Shown in pieces: positions 33,935-45,477 of a stretch of 64,000 bases of DNA. The notes under the pieces are model-generated. The model did no database searches. It saw nothing but the letters and a program-made list of their open reading frames with translations, and was not told the origin of the DNA. This stretch comes from Halocafeteria seosinensis (taxonomy: Eukaryota > Sar > Bigyra > Bicosoecida). Made by a program: the position numbers and the translations under genes. The stretch lies in contig LVLI01000196.1 in assembly GCA_001687465.1 (NCBI GenBank), forward strand, positions 124,001 through 188,000, in the 5' to 3' direction. How positions within the stretch are numbered: the stretch's first letter is position 1; each line of letters opens with the position of its first letter.

Positions 33935-36711
33935 ATGCCGCCTCGAGGAAGTGTGGAAACCGTGGTGGTCTTGGTGGATATTGGGCGCTCAATGGCCAAA
34001 CAAGTGCCTAAAAATGCGCTGTCTGCGTCTGCTGGCAATTCTAGTGGGAATGCTGCCAATGGAGAAGGAAATACGCAGCCCGTTACGGTGTTGGACTCGG
34101 CCAAACAAGCTGTGGAACTGTTTATTCAGCAGAAAGTAGGCTACACTTCACTCCGTTGTTGGATCTTTTTTTACTACGTGGAAGTGTGATTGACTTTATT
34201 GAGTTTTGGTGTTGGTTTTGCAGCTTTTGTTTAGTGAAAAAGATGAAATAGCAATTATCTTCTTTGGAGCTAAAGGTATGTCCCTAACGAAACACGCCTG
34301 TCCTCACTACACGAAAAATATCAGCAACTTGTCTATGTCACGTCACAGAAACCAACAACGCGATGAACACGGAGATTGACGGATACGAGAATATCTACGT
34401 GCATAGGAGCCTAGAAGTAGGAAACGTGGATGCCTTGAAAGACTTGCATAAAGTTGAGCCGTCCGAAGATAAAGATGGGGACGTGCTGGACGCTTTGGTG
34501 GTGGCGCTGGATATGCTTCGCAAGAACACCATGGATGGTAAGAAATGTACTCGGCGCGTTTTTCTCGTCACTGGTGGCGAATGCTTGGCCGAAGACGATG
34601 AACAAGCCGATGAGATTACTTCTCAATTCAATGCCATGGAAACGAAACTCGATGTAGTGTAAGTGATAGTCACAAAGAGTGGTTTGTTCCATCCTTATCG
34701 CTATCGTGGATGCTCTTGCAGCGGTGTAAATTATCAGGAGAAGAAAGAATGGCAACATTTGAATGAGGGTACCAAACTTGTATCATCTATCGCTGAGAAA
34801 ACTGGAGGGCATGTGCTTTCCGTCAATACGGCAATTGAAGTCATGAGCGCTTTCCGAACCAAGCAGGTCAACTCTGTTACTAAATTCCGAGGCAATCTCA
34901 GTCTTGGTGGTTTGGCCAATATACCAGTATGGGCGTATGCTCGAACCAGTGAAGCGAAACTACCGACTTTGAAGAAGGTCTCTACGGTAGGAACGGACTC
35001 TGGAGAAGTCAAGATGAACCGAACGTACCGGTAAGGAGCGTGAATCTCGCTGTTGATTTTCCCACCTTGCGAATGTATGAATGCATCTCGTATTTATACG
35101 CTACAGTTCTGGTGAAACCCAAGATGAACTGGATGTGGACGATACGGTCAAAGCGCATCGGTTCGGAAAGGATTTATTCCCTGTGGATAAAGTTAATGAG
35201 CTTAGTATGCAGTATACTTCGGAAAAATCATTTGATTTGATCGGTTTCACAAACAAGAAAAATGTCCCACGCCATCACTACTGTGACACGGTAGATGCTA
35301 TAATTCCACCCCCAGGAGACCAAGTAGGAGAATTTGGTGTTTCTGCGCTAGCCAATGCTTTGCAGGAGACTGGAAAAGTGGCCATTGTCAGATATATTAA
35401 GCGGAAAAATGCCCAGCCGCAACTAGGTGTATTGACACCGCAAATCGTGCGGGATGCATCTGAGTGTGAACAATTAGGTGAAGGGTACCGTCCAGCCAAT
35501 TTTGACTGTCTGCACTTTAATCGGTTACCGTTCGCTGAAGACTTGAGAGACTTTCCCTTCCATTCTTTCACAACCGATGAAAACTTTGAACCCTCGGAGG
35601 CGCAGCAAGAAGCGGCATCAAATCTCATTGATGACTTGGATCTTACCCGTGTACCGTCTGATGATGGAGTTGAACGGGAACTGCTAAACCCGGTGCATAC
35701 TTTCAATCCTATACTGCAGCGGTTTTATCAGACCTTGCAAGCCCGTGCGTATAAGGATGACGCCCCTATTCCGCCTTTGCCTCCTGCAGTCGAAGAGTAA
35801 GTGTAGATAACGCGCATATATGAAACGTAAACACTTAAAATGGGAATTGTCACGTGTTCCCTCAGATATGTGAACCCTGACAAACGACTATTTGCGAGGG
35901 CAGCAGATTCTATCGAACAATTTAAGAACCAATTTCCGCTGAAAGTGCCAGGTACGCTGGAGTATTTTGTTTCCCTGTATTGTCCTTAATGTTACCGATG
36001 ATATGCTGTATACAGAATCTGGGAAAGGGAAGAAACGACAGTTTTGGGGAGACTACGATGAAATTCTCGTTGGCGAAACGGAGGAAACCACTGAGAATGC
36101 CACCAACGCTGAACTTACTGCCAAGGAACCTGCAAAGAAGCGCACTAAAGGGGATGAAGGCGCTGAAAATGTAAGAGTCGTCAATGGCATCCTAAAATAT
36201 GCTCCACATTCATGTTTGTCTTCGCTCAAGTGCAGGCTGGTGAAGAAATTGCCATCGGTGACGAAGACCCGGTTGAGGATTTCAAGAAGACCGTCGAGCG
36301 CAGGGACAAGGACCTGGTGGAGCCAGCAATGAAGGCTATGATTGCAAAGATTAAGTACGTAGCTATGGGACTCCGTTTTTCACGGGTGCCGTTGTATCAT
36401 GTAATGTTGAATGCAGTACATTCGCGGCCCACCCGGACAAACACGACATTGCCATAGAGTGCCTCGAAGAACTCCGCGAGACGGCTATAGAGCATCACGA
36501 GGAAGACACTTTTAACGAGTACCTTAAGGCATACAAGTCGCGCATTTATAAGCCCAAGACCGAAGAGGAGAAACCTACGGAGGGGGAACGAAAATTCTGG
36601 ATGAAGATTCTCACCGAACGATGCACGTTGATCTCCCAGGAAGAAGGGCTCACAAATATTACCGATTCTCAAGCGGACAATTTCCTGCTGCCTCCCACAC
36701 GAACCGACTAA
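33935..36711 (+). CDS. KU80: Ku80 (XRCC5), non-homologous end-joining DNA-end-binding subunit
   Basis: Forms the ring-shaped Ku heterodimer on DNA ends and at telomeres. Nine exons: 33935-34135, 34224-34275, 34349-34658, 34722-35030, 35107-35796, 35866-35951, 36016-36170, 36236-36354, 36417-36711 (738 aa; every junction in phase). Start: a vWA fold with VETVVVLVDIGRSMAK, then FSEKDEIAIIFFGA and RRVFLVTGGECLAEDD. Middle: the Ku core with GFTNKKNVPRHHYCDTVDAI, LANALQETGKVAIVRYIKRK and LPFAEDLRDFPF. The C-terminal helical domain (KDLVEPAMKAMIAKI, then DKHDIAIECLEELRETAIEH and FWMKILTERCTLISQEEGLT) is present. The human DNA-PKcs-recruiting tail (DVDDLLDMI) is absent; the protein ends PPTRTD. Confidence 0.95.
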
Positions 36712-37008
36712 TCAGGACTGTATGAAGTATTTATGTTTGTAATCTGCTTGGAAGTAGTGAATCACTCCTCGAATGTGAGTACCCATCCATTCGTGGCCTA
36801 TTCCGAAGCTAATGTTATACATGCTACGAAGTCTGTTATCATTACATGCCCTAAACCGTTGCTGCTCCATACACGCTCCGCGTGAACATCCATAGAATCA
36901 GTGCTTCAAAGCCACAGCCTTTCGGATACATGCTGACTCTACTTGCTGTTACTCGGTGGAAGACATACGCTGCTTCGAAGTACTGTTTAGTGGGAAGGCC
37001 GTAGACCA

Positions 37009-37887
37009 CTAGCGTTCTTCGTTAGCCTTTTGAATCAGCACCATCATACCTAATGGAACCGTGCAAAAGATACCGACCGATACAATTGCAAACAGTGTAA
37101 TACCCCATAAGTCAAAGATGCCCAGTACAACAGAAGCATCACCCAAGACATAAATAAGCTTTCCGACCCATCCATGCCATCTGTGTATGCGTCTACCGTC
37201 GCCCAACGCTGAATACTTTTGCATTCCAAACGATGCTTGAATAATAGTGGTTAGTAGCGTTGCAAACCCAATATAGGCATGCAAAGTATGCGGCCAAAGA
37301 CTCTTCCCTCGCAGTAACTTGTTAATGACAATAGCCAACAATCCCCCACTGGCACATACTAATGCAGCTAAATTTAGTGTTCTGTGCCTTTCTCTTGCCT
37401 GTTCTCGTTTAATTGGATGAGCTGTAATGGCCGTGCCTGCGTCATCACCACATATCGCCCACGGATAAACCACGACCCCCGCCTCTCTTTCAGCACCAGG
37501 ATCATGGATGGCACCGCCCGCATTCGGATGATGTGGAACTTGTGACCGCGTCGTAAGAAGAGCAGCGGTATCCCCTCTCTCGGAGTCTGTATTATCGTGT
37601 GTATCAGCTTCCTTCTGAGTCTCTATGAACGTGTCTCCTGTCTTGGCATCTTCATGGTATCTATGTTGTACGTATCTCATGAGAAAGGGCTGCAGGTAGG
37701 ACCATATTGACCACGTCATGAGAACTCCATACGCTACCGTCATGAGCAGTGGGTGGAAGTCAAACAGGAGAGGCGCTCCTCGCTGCAAAGTTGCTATTAT
37801 TACGGCTAATAGAGCCACTAGAGTGGATACAATAATAGCTTCCTGGAGCAAGCATAGCCGAAACAGCCATCGTACGAAGTCCTTCAT
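37009..37887 (-). CDS. Cytochrome b561 family transmembrane electron carrier
   Basis: Diheme membrane protein that moves electrons, typically from ascorbate, across endomembranes. Intronless, 292 aa. Six membrane helices with the conserved His set: FDFHPLLMTVAYGVL, RERHRTLNLAALV, LWPHTLHAYIGFATLL and RIHRWHGWVGKLIYVLG. Between helices 2 and 3 there is a polar loop of about 90 residues (about 75-165) longer than in standard b561. The terminal helix reads LFAIVSVGIFCTVPLGMMVL. Convergent to Ku80 across a 297-bp spacer without features. Confidence 0.9.
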   Translation of the reverse strand: MKDFVRWLFRLCLLQEAIIVSTLVALLAVIIATLQRGAPLLFDFHPLLMTVAYGVLMTWSIWSYLQPFLMRYVQHRYHEDAKTGDTFIETQKEADTHDNTDSERGDTAALLTTRSQVPHHPNAGGAIHDPGAEREAGVVVYPWAICGDDAGTAITAHPIKREQARERHRTLNLAALVCASGGLLAIVINKLLRGKSLWPHTLHAYIGFATLLTTIIQASFGMQKYSALGDGRRIHRWHGWVGKLIYVLGDASVVLGIFDLWGITLFAIVSVGIFCTVPLGMMVLIQKANEER

Positions 37888-38160
37888 AGTATCACCTTCA
37901 ACCCATCCTAAAATTTACCACAATATACAGTGTACATTAGAGTCACTATACAACGAAACAGTGCTCTTGTTTATCATCTGGATGGCATGAAAACAGCGTT
38001 CGAAAGGGACGGACTCATGATAAGTTGAAGTTTGGACACATTCGTCTGATTTCAAGCCCATTGTACAGTGTACTTGGGTAAATCCGGTATGATTGTCTAT
38101 TCCTTTTTTTTTGTGTGTGTGTATATATTTTTGAGATCGTGTGACGCGTAGAAGTACACA
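37888..38160. promoter_or_regulatory. Divergent promoter region, b561 / MUL1-like
   Basis: A 273-bp spacer. A T-run followed by alternating GT and AT (about 38103-38130) sits 30-60 bp upstream of the MUL1-like start. TTGTACAGTGTAC near 38061 shares the TGTAC core of the palindromes at 15591 and 53746. Confidence 0.45.
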
Positions 38161-39651
38161 ATGAGTTATAGCACGCAAGACAAGGTATCGCTCGGAGTGG
38201 CGGCGGTCAGCTCCTTCATCAGCGCCTGCTTGGCGTACAGAAAGCACACTATGCAACGCCAGGCCGAAAGGTTGGAGCAATGTGAAGAGATATCTGTAGA
38301 GGATCTGTTATCCTCCACGTCCTCTCTTTCTGCAATAGGCAACAAGGGGAGTGCTGAGGGCGATAAATGTGAGCGCCTGCGGCGGGACCGAACTCCTGTA
38401 GCTATCCGAGGAGAGGTTGTGTGCATGATGAAGAACACATCGGCCGACGTTGCTGGTATAGAGAGTTTATCAGGAGATAAAATGGCGGTGCGTAGGCGCA
38501 TGCGGCGAGAAATCACTCAGAAAATACGAGGCATGGTATGTGAACGAGAAACAATTTTTGTACTTCAACAACTCCAACCTATCCTATACGATATGCATCC
38601 TATATACACCATTGCCGTGTTGTGCTGACTGTATGCAGACCACACCTCTTCCAGGAGTTGTACTCACGCCTGTTACAGAGATTACGCTAAAAACCGATAC
38701 AATTGATGAGGTAAGAACTGCAGAGACTGGGAGATCGGATGCACTTGCCGTACTGGATTGTAATGTATTTTGCAGGTGCCGAAATGGGGATTAAAATCCA
38801 GCGATGCAACAGCACAAAGAAAGGCTATTCGTGTACGAAGGGGCGATGCAGAGGAGTATGTTCGATCACACTTTTCGCACTCTCCTGCCACGTCAAGCAG
38901 CGAGCCGACGTCTATACAAAAGGGTGGTAGAGAACTTGAAGAAATTAAACCCAGCTCCGTTTTGGCTGCCCTTTCTTGGTCTATACAAGGAGTATTTTCG
39001 AAAATGTTAGAGACAATAGACGAGGGGATCCCGGTAGGCTTAGCTGTTACCATTGTCGGCGGCGTCGGCAAGGTAAGCGCAGCTTGGTGAGACACATCCC
39101 AAGCCACGGAGATATCAACTGCTAAGGGTCTTTCTTTCTTATTGCAGGATAAAGAGGGACCCATAATCCAAGCACATCCTCATGTAGGCTTTTTTATGGT
39201 GGATGATTTTCGAACGTTGGCTGAGTACTATTCGAGTCGCTCAAACAGTAGTGCTGCTTGGTCTCGAAGATTTATGCTGCTAGGATTAGGTTGCTTAGGA
39301 TATCATCTCTACAAACGCCGTTATTATTATTTAAACTACGTTCGATATCTCATCGGCTTTGCTAGAGATCCTCCTAGCAATGTTGACTGGGTTAGAAGTA
39401 CACTACTGCCTGCTTCTACTGGAACTACTACACTGCGAACTGAAGATGACGAGGAGGCAGCCACTGAAGCCGAAGAGTGTGTTATATGCAAAACTAATAA
39501 AAGAAAGGCGTTTTGTGTTCCTTGTGGTCACTTATGTGTGTGCAATGAGTGCGGCCTACGTTTGTTTGACAGAACGGTGAGTCGTCAATCCGCAGAGAAA
39601 TGCCCGATGTGCCGAAATCAGCTTCAGGGTCTGAATCGAATATATCAATAG
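38161..39651 (+). CDS. MUL1/SP1-like RING E3 ubiquitin ligase of organelle outer membrane
   Basis: Exons 38161-38535, 38639-38710, 38776-39072, 39148-39651, all phase 0 (415 aa). The family (animal MUL1 in mitochondria, plant SP1 in chloroplast envelope) has an N-terminal membrane helix, a BAM/GIDE domain, a second helix and a terminal RING. Here: VSLGVAAVSSFISACLAY (about residues 9-26), the BAM-like region to about 300, with VGLAVTIVGGVGKDKEGPII corresponding to its end, then a second hydrophobic stretch FMLLGLGCLGYHLY (about 292-305). The RING is complete: CVICKTNKRKAFCVPCGHLC, VCNECGLRLF, CPMC. Ends QGLNRIYQ, like the family's terminal hydrophobic residues. Confidence 0.9.
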
Positions 39652-39678
39652 AATCTTGCAATGTCAGAAAGACAAAAT

Positions 39679-41566
39679 TTAGTCTTCCGTGAATTGAGAA
39701 GGTGTGTCCTCTGTTTGCTTTTGAGCAAATTCTTCCGAAAGTTCTAGGAAACTGGAAACCTCGTTCACTTCGCGATGCTTCTCTTGCTCTTTCGTCCACG
39801 CCTTTTCGAGCCTTTTCACGTTTGTTTCCCATCGACTATGGCACAGTCTTTCTGCGCAGTGCTGCAGTCATTGAGAACTTGAGTGAATATAGGTATATCA
39901 AACGGTTTTGTGATAGTGCACATACTGGACAGTAATGTATGAATGGAGGAGATCGGATATGTTCATCCATCGGTTTAAGGAGAAACCAGTGCCCGCACGC
40001 CATTCTAACCGGGTGCTTCGAGTGATTCAAGTCATCCGCATATTTCTTAGCTTTCTTTGGATCTTCGGGAAGTAACTGTTGGTCAGAAATCTGTGGCTCC
40101 GCAAAGCATTACATTTTCTTGAAGACATAGGGACAGACATTCACGGTATTCGTACTTTACATATTGCTTTGGGCAGATAAAACACAAAATCGTCCGCTAG
40201 AAAACGAACGGATAATGCAAGAGATCTCGTGGCGGTATTGGTTGGGCGAACAGCGAGTGCTCTTGCTTCAGCGACCAATTCTTCTTCGATTCGTTTTAGC
40301 CGCGCTTCTTCAGCTGCTTCTTCCTCCTGCAAGTATGAGACCATGGAATAACATGTCAACAACAATATCCACATAAGTTACGTTGACAAACCTTGGTCAA
40401 TTTCTTTAGTTGTCTCCGTACATGCTTCCGTTCTTTGGCTCCATGAGCGTATTCACCACCGCTCGACTGTTTCTTCTCAGTGGCAAACTTCTTCAGCTGA
40501 GTTGTCTCATACAAAAATTTCACATCCTTCTTCAAGTCTCGCATGTGTTCAGAGGTAACATGCACCACATCTTCTGCCTTAGTCTTTACTTTGGCAGGTG
40601 CTTGATGAAGGCTTCCTTTGGATAACGCCACTTCAGCGCTATAGCCCGCTTCACACCTCTTTAGTATGTTCTCCAGTTGGAGCGTGTACGACTTCGTTAT
40701 TCTATCTGCAGATCAGCAGGCAACGAGGGTTGGAGCCTTAAGAACGCCGCCCTTGACACACTCTACTTACCTGGGAAGTTGGATTTGGGCACTTCAAACT
40801 GTGGAGCGACTTCAGGATATTCCTCGGGAATAGCAATGTTCAACTGGCACCCTCATGTAAAAAGAAAATATTCCAAGTTCTTGAGATTATACAGCGGCGC
40901 ATTCTCCACTTACAACAAGGAAGTAGTCATCCTGTTTTAGACGCACTTTCAGTGTTCCCCGTTCTTCGTCTGTTTTAACTTCCACTTTATCCTTGTCAAT
41001 GTTCTTAATTTCCTTCACTTCTGTAATGCAATACAGGAGTTTGTTGGTGAGAACAATACTCCGGAGAGTGGTAGCGATCGCAGCACACTGATTTCCTGGC
41101 TTTGTTTGCTTCGCCTGCAGGGTGAATGAAGAACGGCATTCAATCCTAACCTCCATTCCAGTCCAGTCGGCGGCGTTAAGCAGCAACATACCGTTTTCGC
41201 TGCCACGGAATTCAGTTTGTCGATCGCCATTTGAGGAAGAGTTTCACTAGAGACCTCTGCCAATACCGCTGTTTCCGGGAAAGCGTTGGGAAATATTAAG
41301 CGCAGGGTCAACTTCCTGTACGGTGTAGCAGCGAGATTCACCGTGATCAAGTTGATTGTACAGGTTCCCATACAGTGCTCCGGTATGCTTGATTTCAAAT
41401 TCTTAATTTCTTGCTGGCGAATATCACTCTCTTCATCACCAACATCTTCATCGTTGTCGTCTTCATGGCCACCCGGCTCTTCAGTGGGTAGAATTTCGCT
41501 TCTACCCTCACCACGGTCCTGGAATCCTTCACTAATTTCACAGGTATCGTTTGCTGCCGCTGCCAT
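39679..41566 (-). CDS. RWD-like domain protein with C-terminal RING-like zinc motif (putative E3 ligase)
   Basis: Seven exons: 41566-41192, 41114-40914, 40843-40771, 40705-40392, 40326-40156, 40075-39926, 39861-39679 (488 aa, all phases agree). The N-terminus is acidic. Two RWD-type signatures follow: KLTLRLIFPNAFPETAVLAE (about residue 80) and VLNIAIPEEYPEVAPQFEVP (about 190), the YPxxxP motif. A basic helical part (KERKHVRRQLKKLTK) and a Glu/Ala/Arg helix (EEEAAEEARLKRIEEELVAE) come next. The C-terminus has MACGHWFLLKPMDEHIRSPP, then HYCPHCAERLCHSRW, the second half of a RING-like fold formed across an intron. The first Cys pair of a RING is not evident. Ends in a charged helix. Confidence 0.72.
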
Positions 41567-42048
41567 AGCAAAATGTTAGGAAAATGCGCTACCGCATCAA
41601 CAATTCCACCCGTGAGGTTGAAGATCGACCATTCCTTTATTCACTACACGGCACCAGCGTTTACCCAAACGCAGTGCGCTGCTAGATACAACATAGGAAT
41701 GTGTTCATTCAACTGTATTATACAGTCTCTATCCCTTGGCGGGGGATACATCATGCATGACTGCACAAGTTGAAGTACGGAATATACGACAAACAAAGGT
41801 GCGACTCCCTCGAGTCATTCCTTTGTATATGATGCTTATGGTAGCGTATTGTAGCATGCGTGGTGTAGTAGATATGTATGTCTTTATTCGTGCGTTTCTC
41901 AATCAGAGTGTTGATGCCAACCACACACTCGTACAGAGGGGAGAAATCTGTTGACCGCAGCGCTTCTCCGCGAACAATCCCCGTATTTGTTTGAACACGG
42001 AACTGCTCTTGTGGTGTGGGGAAGAGCAGCACACAGAGGAGGAGAAGG
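41567..42048. other. Divergent intergenic region, RWD protein / triple rhodanese
   Basis: A 482-bp spacer. Short frames only; no RNA gene or repeat recognised. Confidence 0.5.
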
Positions 42049-43568
42049 ATGGTTTCCTCCATATCCACTCATAGGCTGTTGGAGTGGATCCGATCACCGG
42101 AGGATGCGTCACAGAAGGTGGTAGTGGTAGACATTCGGCCGCAAGCGGAGTACAATGGCTGGACTTCAGTGAAGGGACGGAGGGGGCATATACTTTCGGC
42201 TCGAAATTTGCCTTGCTCGTGGATTCTAGATAACGAATTCAAGCTGAATCGCTCTCTATCAGAAGTTGGAAATATCCTAAAGGACAAGAAAATCACGCGG
42301 GATAAGACGGTGGTTGTGTACGGAAGCTCAACAAGACATGAAGAGTGGAACGCCGTGATTAACCTTCTTTCCACACAACTCAGCTATCTCTACATTTACA
42401 GTTACACGCCTGGAATCGAAAAGTGGGCAGAAAACAGTGATCTCCCCATGGAGCACCTGGTACGTAGGTAAAATTACACTCGCCTATCACTCCCCTGCTT
42501 TTTACCGTGAATAGCAATGCAGCCAAATTACCAATGTCTGGTACCTTCTGAAGTTCTAAAGCAGCTAATAGAGACTGGTAATGCTCCCACATTTGGTGGG
42601 AAAAAGTGGAAGATATTCGAAGTGTCATGGAGAAGCTCTCATTATAGCACGGGCCACATACCAACCGCCCACTGCATGCACACGGACAACTTGGAAGAGC
42701 CACCCATGTGGAACAAGAAACAAGACGATGTACTAGAGCGAGAGCTACTTGCTTTAGGTATAGCAAGTTACACTACTGTAATATTGTATGATCGGGAAAA
42801 TCTGAGCGCCGCTAGGGCAGCGCTGATCATGCTCTATGCTGGTAGGTGATTAGCCTTTAAGGTGAAAATCTTCCTCTGGGCTCTCTCTTATTGACGCTTT
42901 ATTATGCAGGAGTTAGAGATGTCAGAATTTTGGATGGAGGAATAAAACATTGGAGACAGCAAGGATATCCCCTGGAGACTGCACCGAATCCTTCTTGTCC
43001 CAAGCAATCTTTCGGAGTAAAAGTTCCACGCTGTCCAGAAATTATATGCGACAGATGGGAAGTGAAGCAACTCCTAGAGGACGGCGATGCAAATTTAATA
43101 AGCATTCGGACATGGCAGGAATACATAGGGAAGACAAGTGGTTATTCGTACATCCGCGCTAAGGGATGTATTCCAGGGTCAGTGTGGGGTCATGGAGGAT
43201 CCAGTACATACAGAATCGAACACTTTAGGAACCCGGATAACACATTCAGATCCTATAAGGAAATTCGAGACTTATGGGAGGATTGGGGAATTGAATCATG
43301 GCATAATAATTGCTTTTTCTGTGGAACAGGATGGAGAGCAGCGGAGGCGTTTTTTTCTGCGATGCTAATGGGCTGGGGCAGTATTAGCGTCTACGACGGA
43401 GGTTGGTTAGAGTGGAGCACGTACGAGGTTCATGAAGAGTATTTCCCAGGGGCCCGTAGGAAAGTTGAAAGGTCAACATGCGAAGAGGAAGTTAGACTTG
43501 AGGGCTCGAAGTTCCGGTGTGACCAGTTCACCGGGACGAGACCGATTCTACTGGCTGAGGAGATGTAG
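42049..43568 (+). CDS. Three-domain rhodanese-type sulfurtransferase
   Basis: Exons 42049-42459, 42523-42841, 42910-43568 (462 aa). Three rhodanese repeats are seen: VVVVDIRPQAEYNGW (about residue 25) to VVVYGSSTRHEEWNAV; FEVSWRSSHYSTGHIPTAHC (about 170) to VILYDRENLSAARAALIMLY; and NLISIRTWQEYIGKTSGYSY to FFCGTGWRAAEAFFSAMLMG. Only the third carries the catalytic Cys, in CGTGWRA, the loop of thiosulfate/3-mercaptopyruvate-type sulfurtransferases of bacteria and fungi; the first two have Gly-Ser and Asp-Arg in that place and look non-catalytic. No targeting peptide is obvious. Closest in feel to bacterial enzymes, so bacterial origin is possible. Confidence 0.88.
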
Positions 43569-43642
43569 TTCGTACGAGATAAGACAATAGCTACTAGTTT
43601 ATTTGCACATGAGGACGACTGTATAGCCAACACACTCAGTGT

Positions 43643-44464
43643 TTATATATCATCCATTGGGCTTTTCCCCTGCATTTGTGCTTTCTGGCTCTTCTCCCAT
43701 GCTTCAGCTATTGTGCGCTTCATATTATCATCACCCTCTTCGTACATTTGCTTCATCATATCCTGCACAGTAGAAGGCAATTCCAGTCAATGCTATCAAT
43801 TTAGTGAAGAAACAACACACTCTGTGCCACTCACCATTATACCACCACTTGGATCTTCCTTTGAAATATTCGGTTTCTTCCTTTTCGACACAAGTTCTGT
43901 CCAGTGGTCCAAGGAATCTTTCTTTTTCAACATGACCGTCACTCTATCTTGTTTTACTTTGAACTTAGAGCTCTCTGGATCAATTTCATTTTCAAGGTTT
44001 TCCCTGTAGAGGCGATAGTTCCTCCCCTTCAGCCCGTAGACCTTTAAATCGAACGAATTGCTTGTGAACTCGCATTGGACGGCCTGGTCGTCATGTTCAT
44101 AGAGAGATCCAACTCCTTCCATGTCTTCTGAGACATAGACGGATACAAATTTATCACTCTGGCCCCAACCAAATCGTGTAACAGCTTGGAAATACTTTCC
44201 ACTAGAGGCAGCCTTGGCATCCCCGCTGCCACTTGAATTTCCACCAGTGGCGGATTCGGTCGACACAGCTGCAGGCTTTGGCTTTGACACTTCGTCAATT
44301 TGTTTTTGGACCTGGACAGCGTTTCCTCGTTCTCGCTGGAGCTTGTTCAGATCATCCTTCAGCAGCTGGGTGACCTTATCCCGCGAACATGAACCTATTA
44401 ATCTCTGAAGCTCCTCAATGTCCTTGTCAATGTCCTCCAGGGATCGATGTTGACTTCCGTTCAT
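43643..44464 (-). CDS. CACYBP: CacyBP/SIP (calcyclin-binding, SGS/CS-domain adaptor)
   Basis: Exons 44464-43835 and 43762-43643, phase 0 (249 aa). The adaptor links Siah-type ligases and Skp1 in animals. An N-terminal helical hairpin (SLEDIDKDIEELQRLI, about residues 8-23), a Ser/Gly linker, then a CS domain (YFQAVTRFGWGQSDKFVSVY to FTSNSFDLKVYGLKGRNYRL, then VTVMLKKKDSLDHWTELVSK). The C-terminal SGS-type segment includes MMKQMYEEGDDNMKRTIAEA WEKSQ, matching [21 protein letters not shown] of the human protein. Convergent with the rhodanese gene, 74 bp apart. Confidence 0.93.
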
Positions 44465-45477
44465 TTTGTATCGTCGTTTCCTTGCCTCTCACACAATTGT
44501 TCTCCACCTGACAGTAGTCCTGTTGAACATAAGCGAACAGACAATGCGTAGGACGTCACGATTATAGGATCTTAATAATCTACACGATACGTATGGGTAG
44601 AACATTCTTTCGTTCCTTAATCTATTTGTGAAGTTCCCTGTGGAACTCGCTGAATGATTGATACAAGCCCAAACTCCCACGAGTGCAAGTTGCCCTGTGC
44701 AAGCTCTACGATACAGAAAGGAAACGCATTAATTAGTGGTGAGCTCCCAAGTTACGGGCCACCGGTTGCCAGTAGGATAATGGGAGTGACTTCGAGGTAG
44801 CAAATGGAAGACACTTGCTAGTGGCCACTGCCCGTCCTGTGTGTCACAACACTACTGCCCAGCTGGGGGCAGTAGTGTACGACTGCGTCATACTTGCTCG
44901 CACGTTTACCGGTGGTCGCTCCGTAGATACAAGCACGGGAGATCTTTCGCTGTCGGTGCATATGCTACCTAGTGTCGTCCTACTTTCGGTACAGAAGTGT
45001 GTGGTTTTTCCACGCAGTTCCATGCCGTCGAGTGAATGTAACAGGGCAGCTGCGTCGCGCACGTTAGCTGGATTACGGTTGGTTAACTATCCTCTCTTCG
45101 ATAGAGTTACCTCGTGTACGAGCAGATTCGAGGGTTGATGATTTCGATGATAACGCACTGTACGTCCTGATCAGTCCAAATCGCGTAGTGTTTCGCCCAC
45201 AATTTTTCCGTAGGCGGCAAGTCGAAGGAACGGGCCGCCATTTCAGACACTAGATTATGGGCTCCTAACAATTCTCTAAATGTTTGTTTCCTCCTACCCG
45301 ATATTGTCGCTCCTATACCCTGTGTGTATGTTTGCAGGTCGCCAAAACTAGTGCGTACACTAACTCATCGAACGGTGGCACACGTACTGCGTTCTCATCC
45401 AGGAAGAACGTTTTCAGCTGTATACACAAGAAATAAATGAATAATTACCGGCATGTATTCAAGGCTCAGACACTGAT
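44465..45477. other. Gene-poor region, CacyBP / DUF98
   Basis: About 1 kb with no convincing gene on either strand. The notable feature is the long inverted repeat at 44849-44878. Short open frames in 44815-45138 show no family signal. Confidence 0.5.
44849..44878. repeat. Perfect 12-bp inverted repeat with 6-nt loop
   Basis: ACACTACTGCCC - AGCTGG - GGGCAGTAGTGT. It would form a stable stem-loop as RNA or a cruciform in DNA. There is no T-tract after it. Confidence 0.92.

Noticed and set aside
44815-45138. 107-codon plus-strand frame and its antisense partner
   Set aside because: No recognisable domain, no plausible splice partners, and it overlaps the inverted repeat at 44849.
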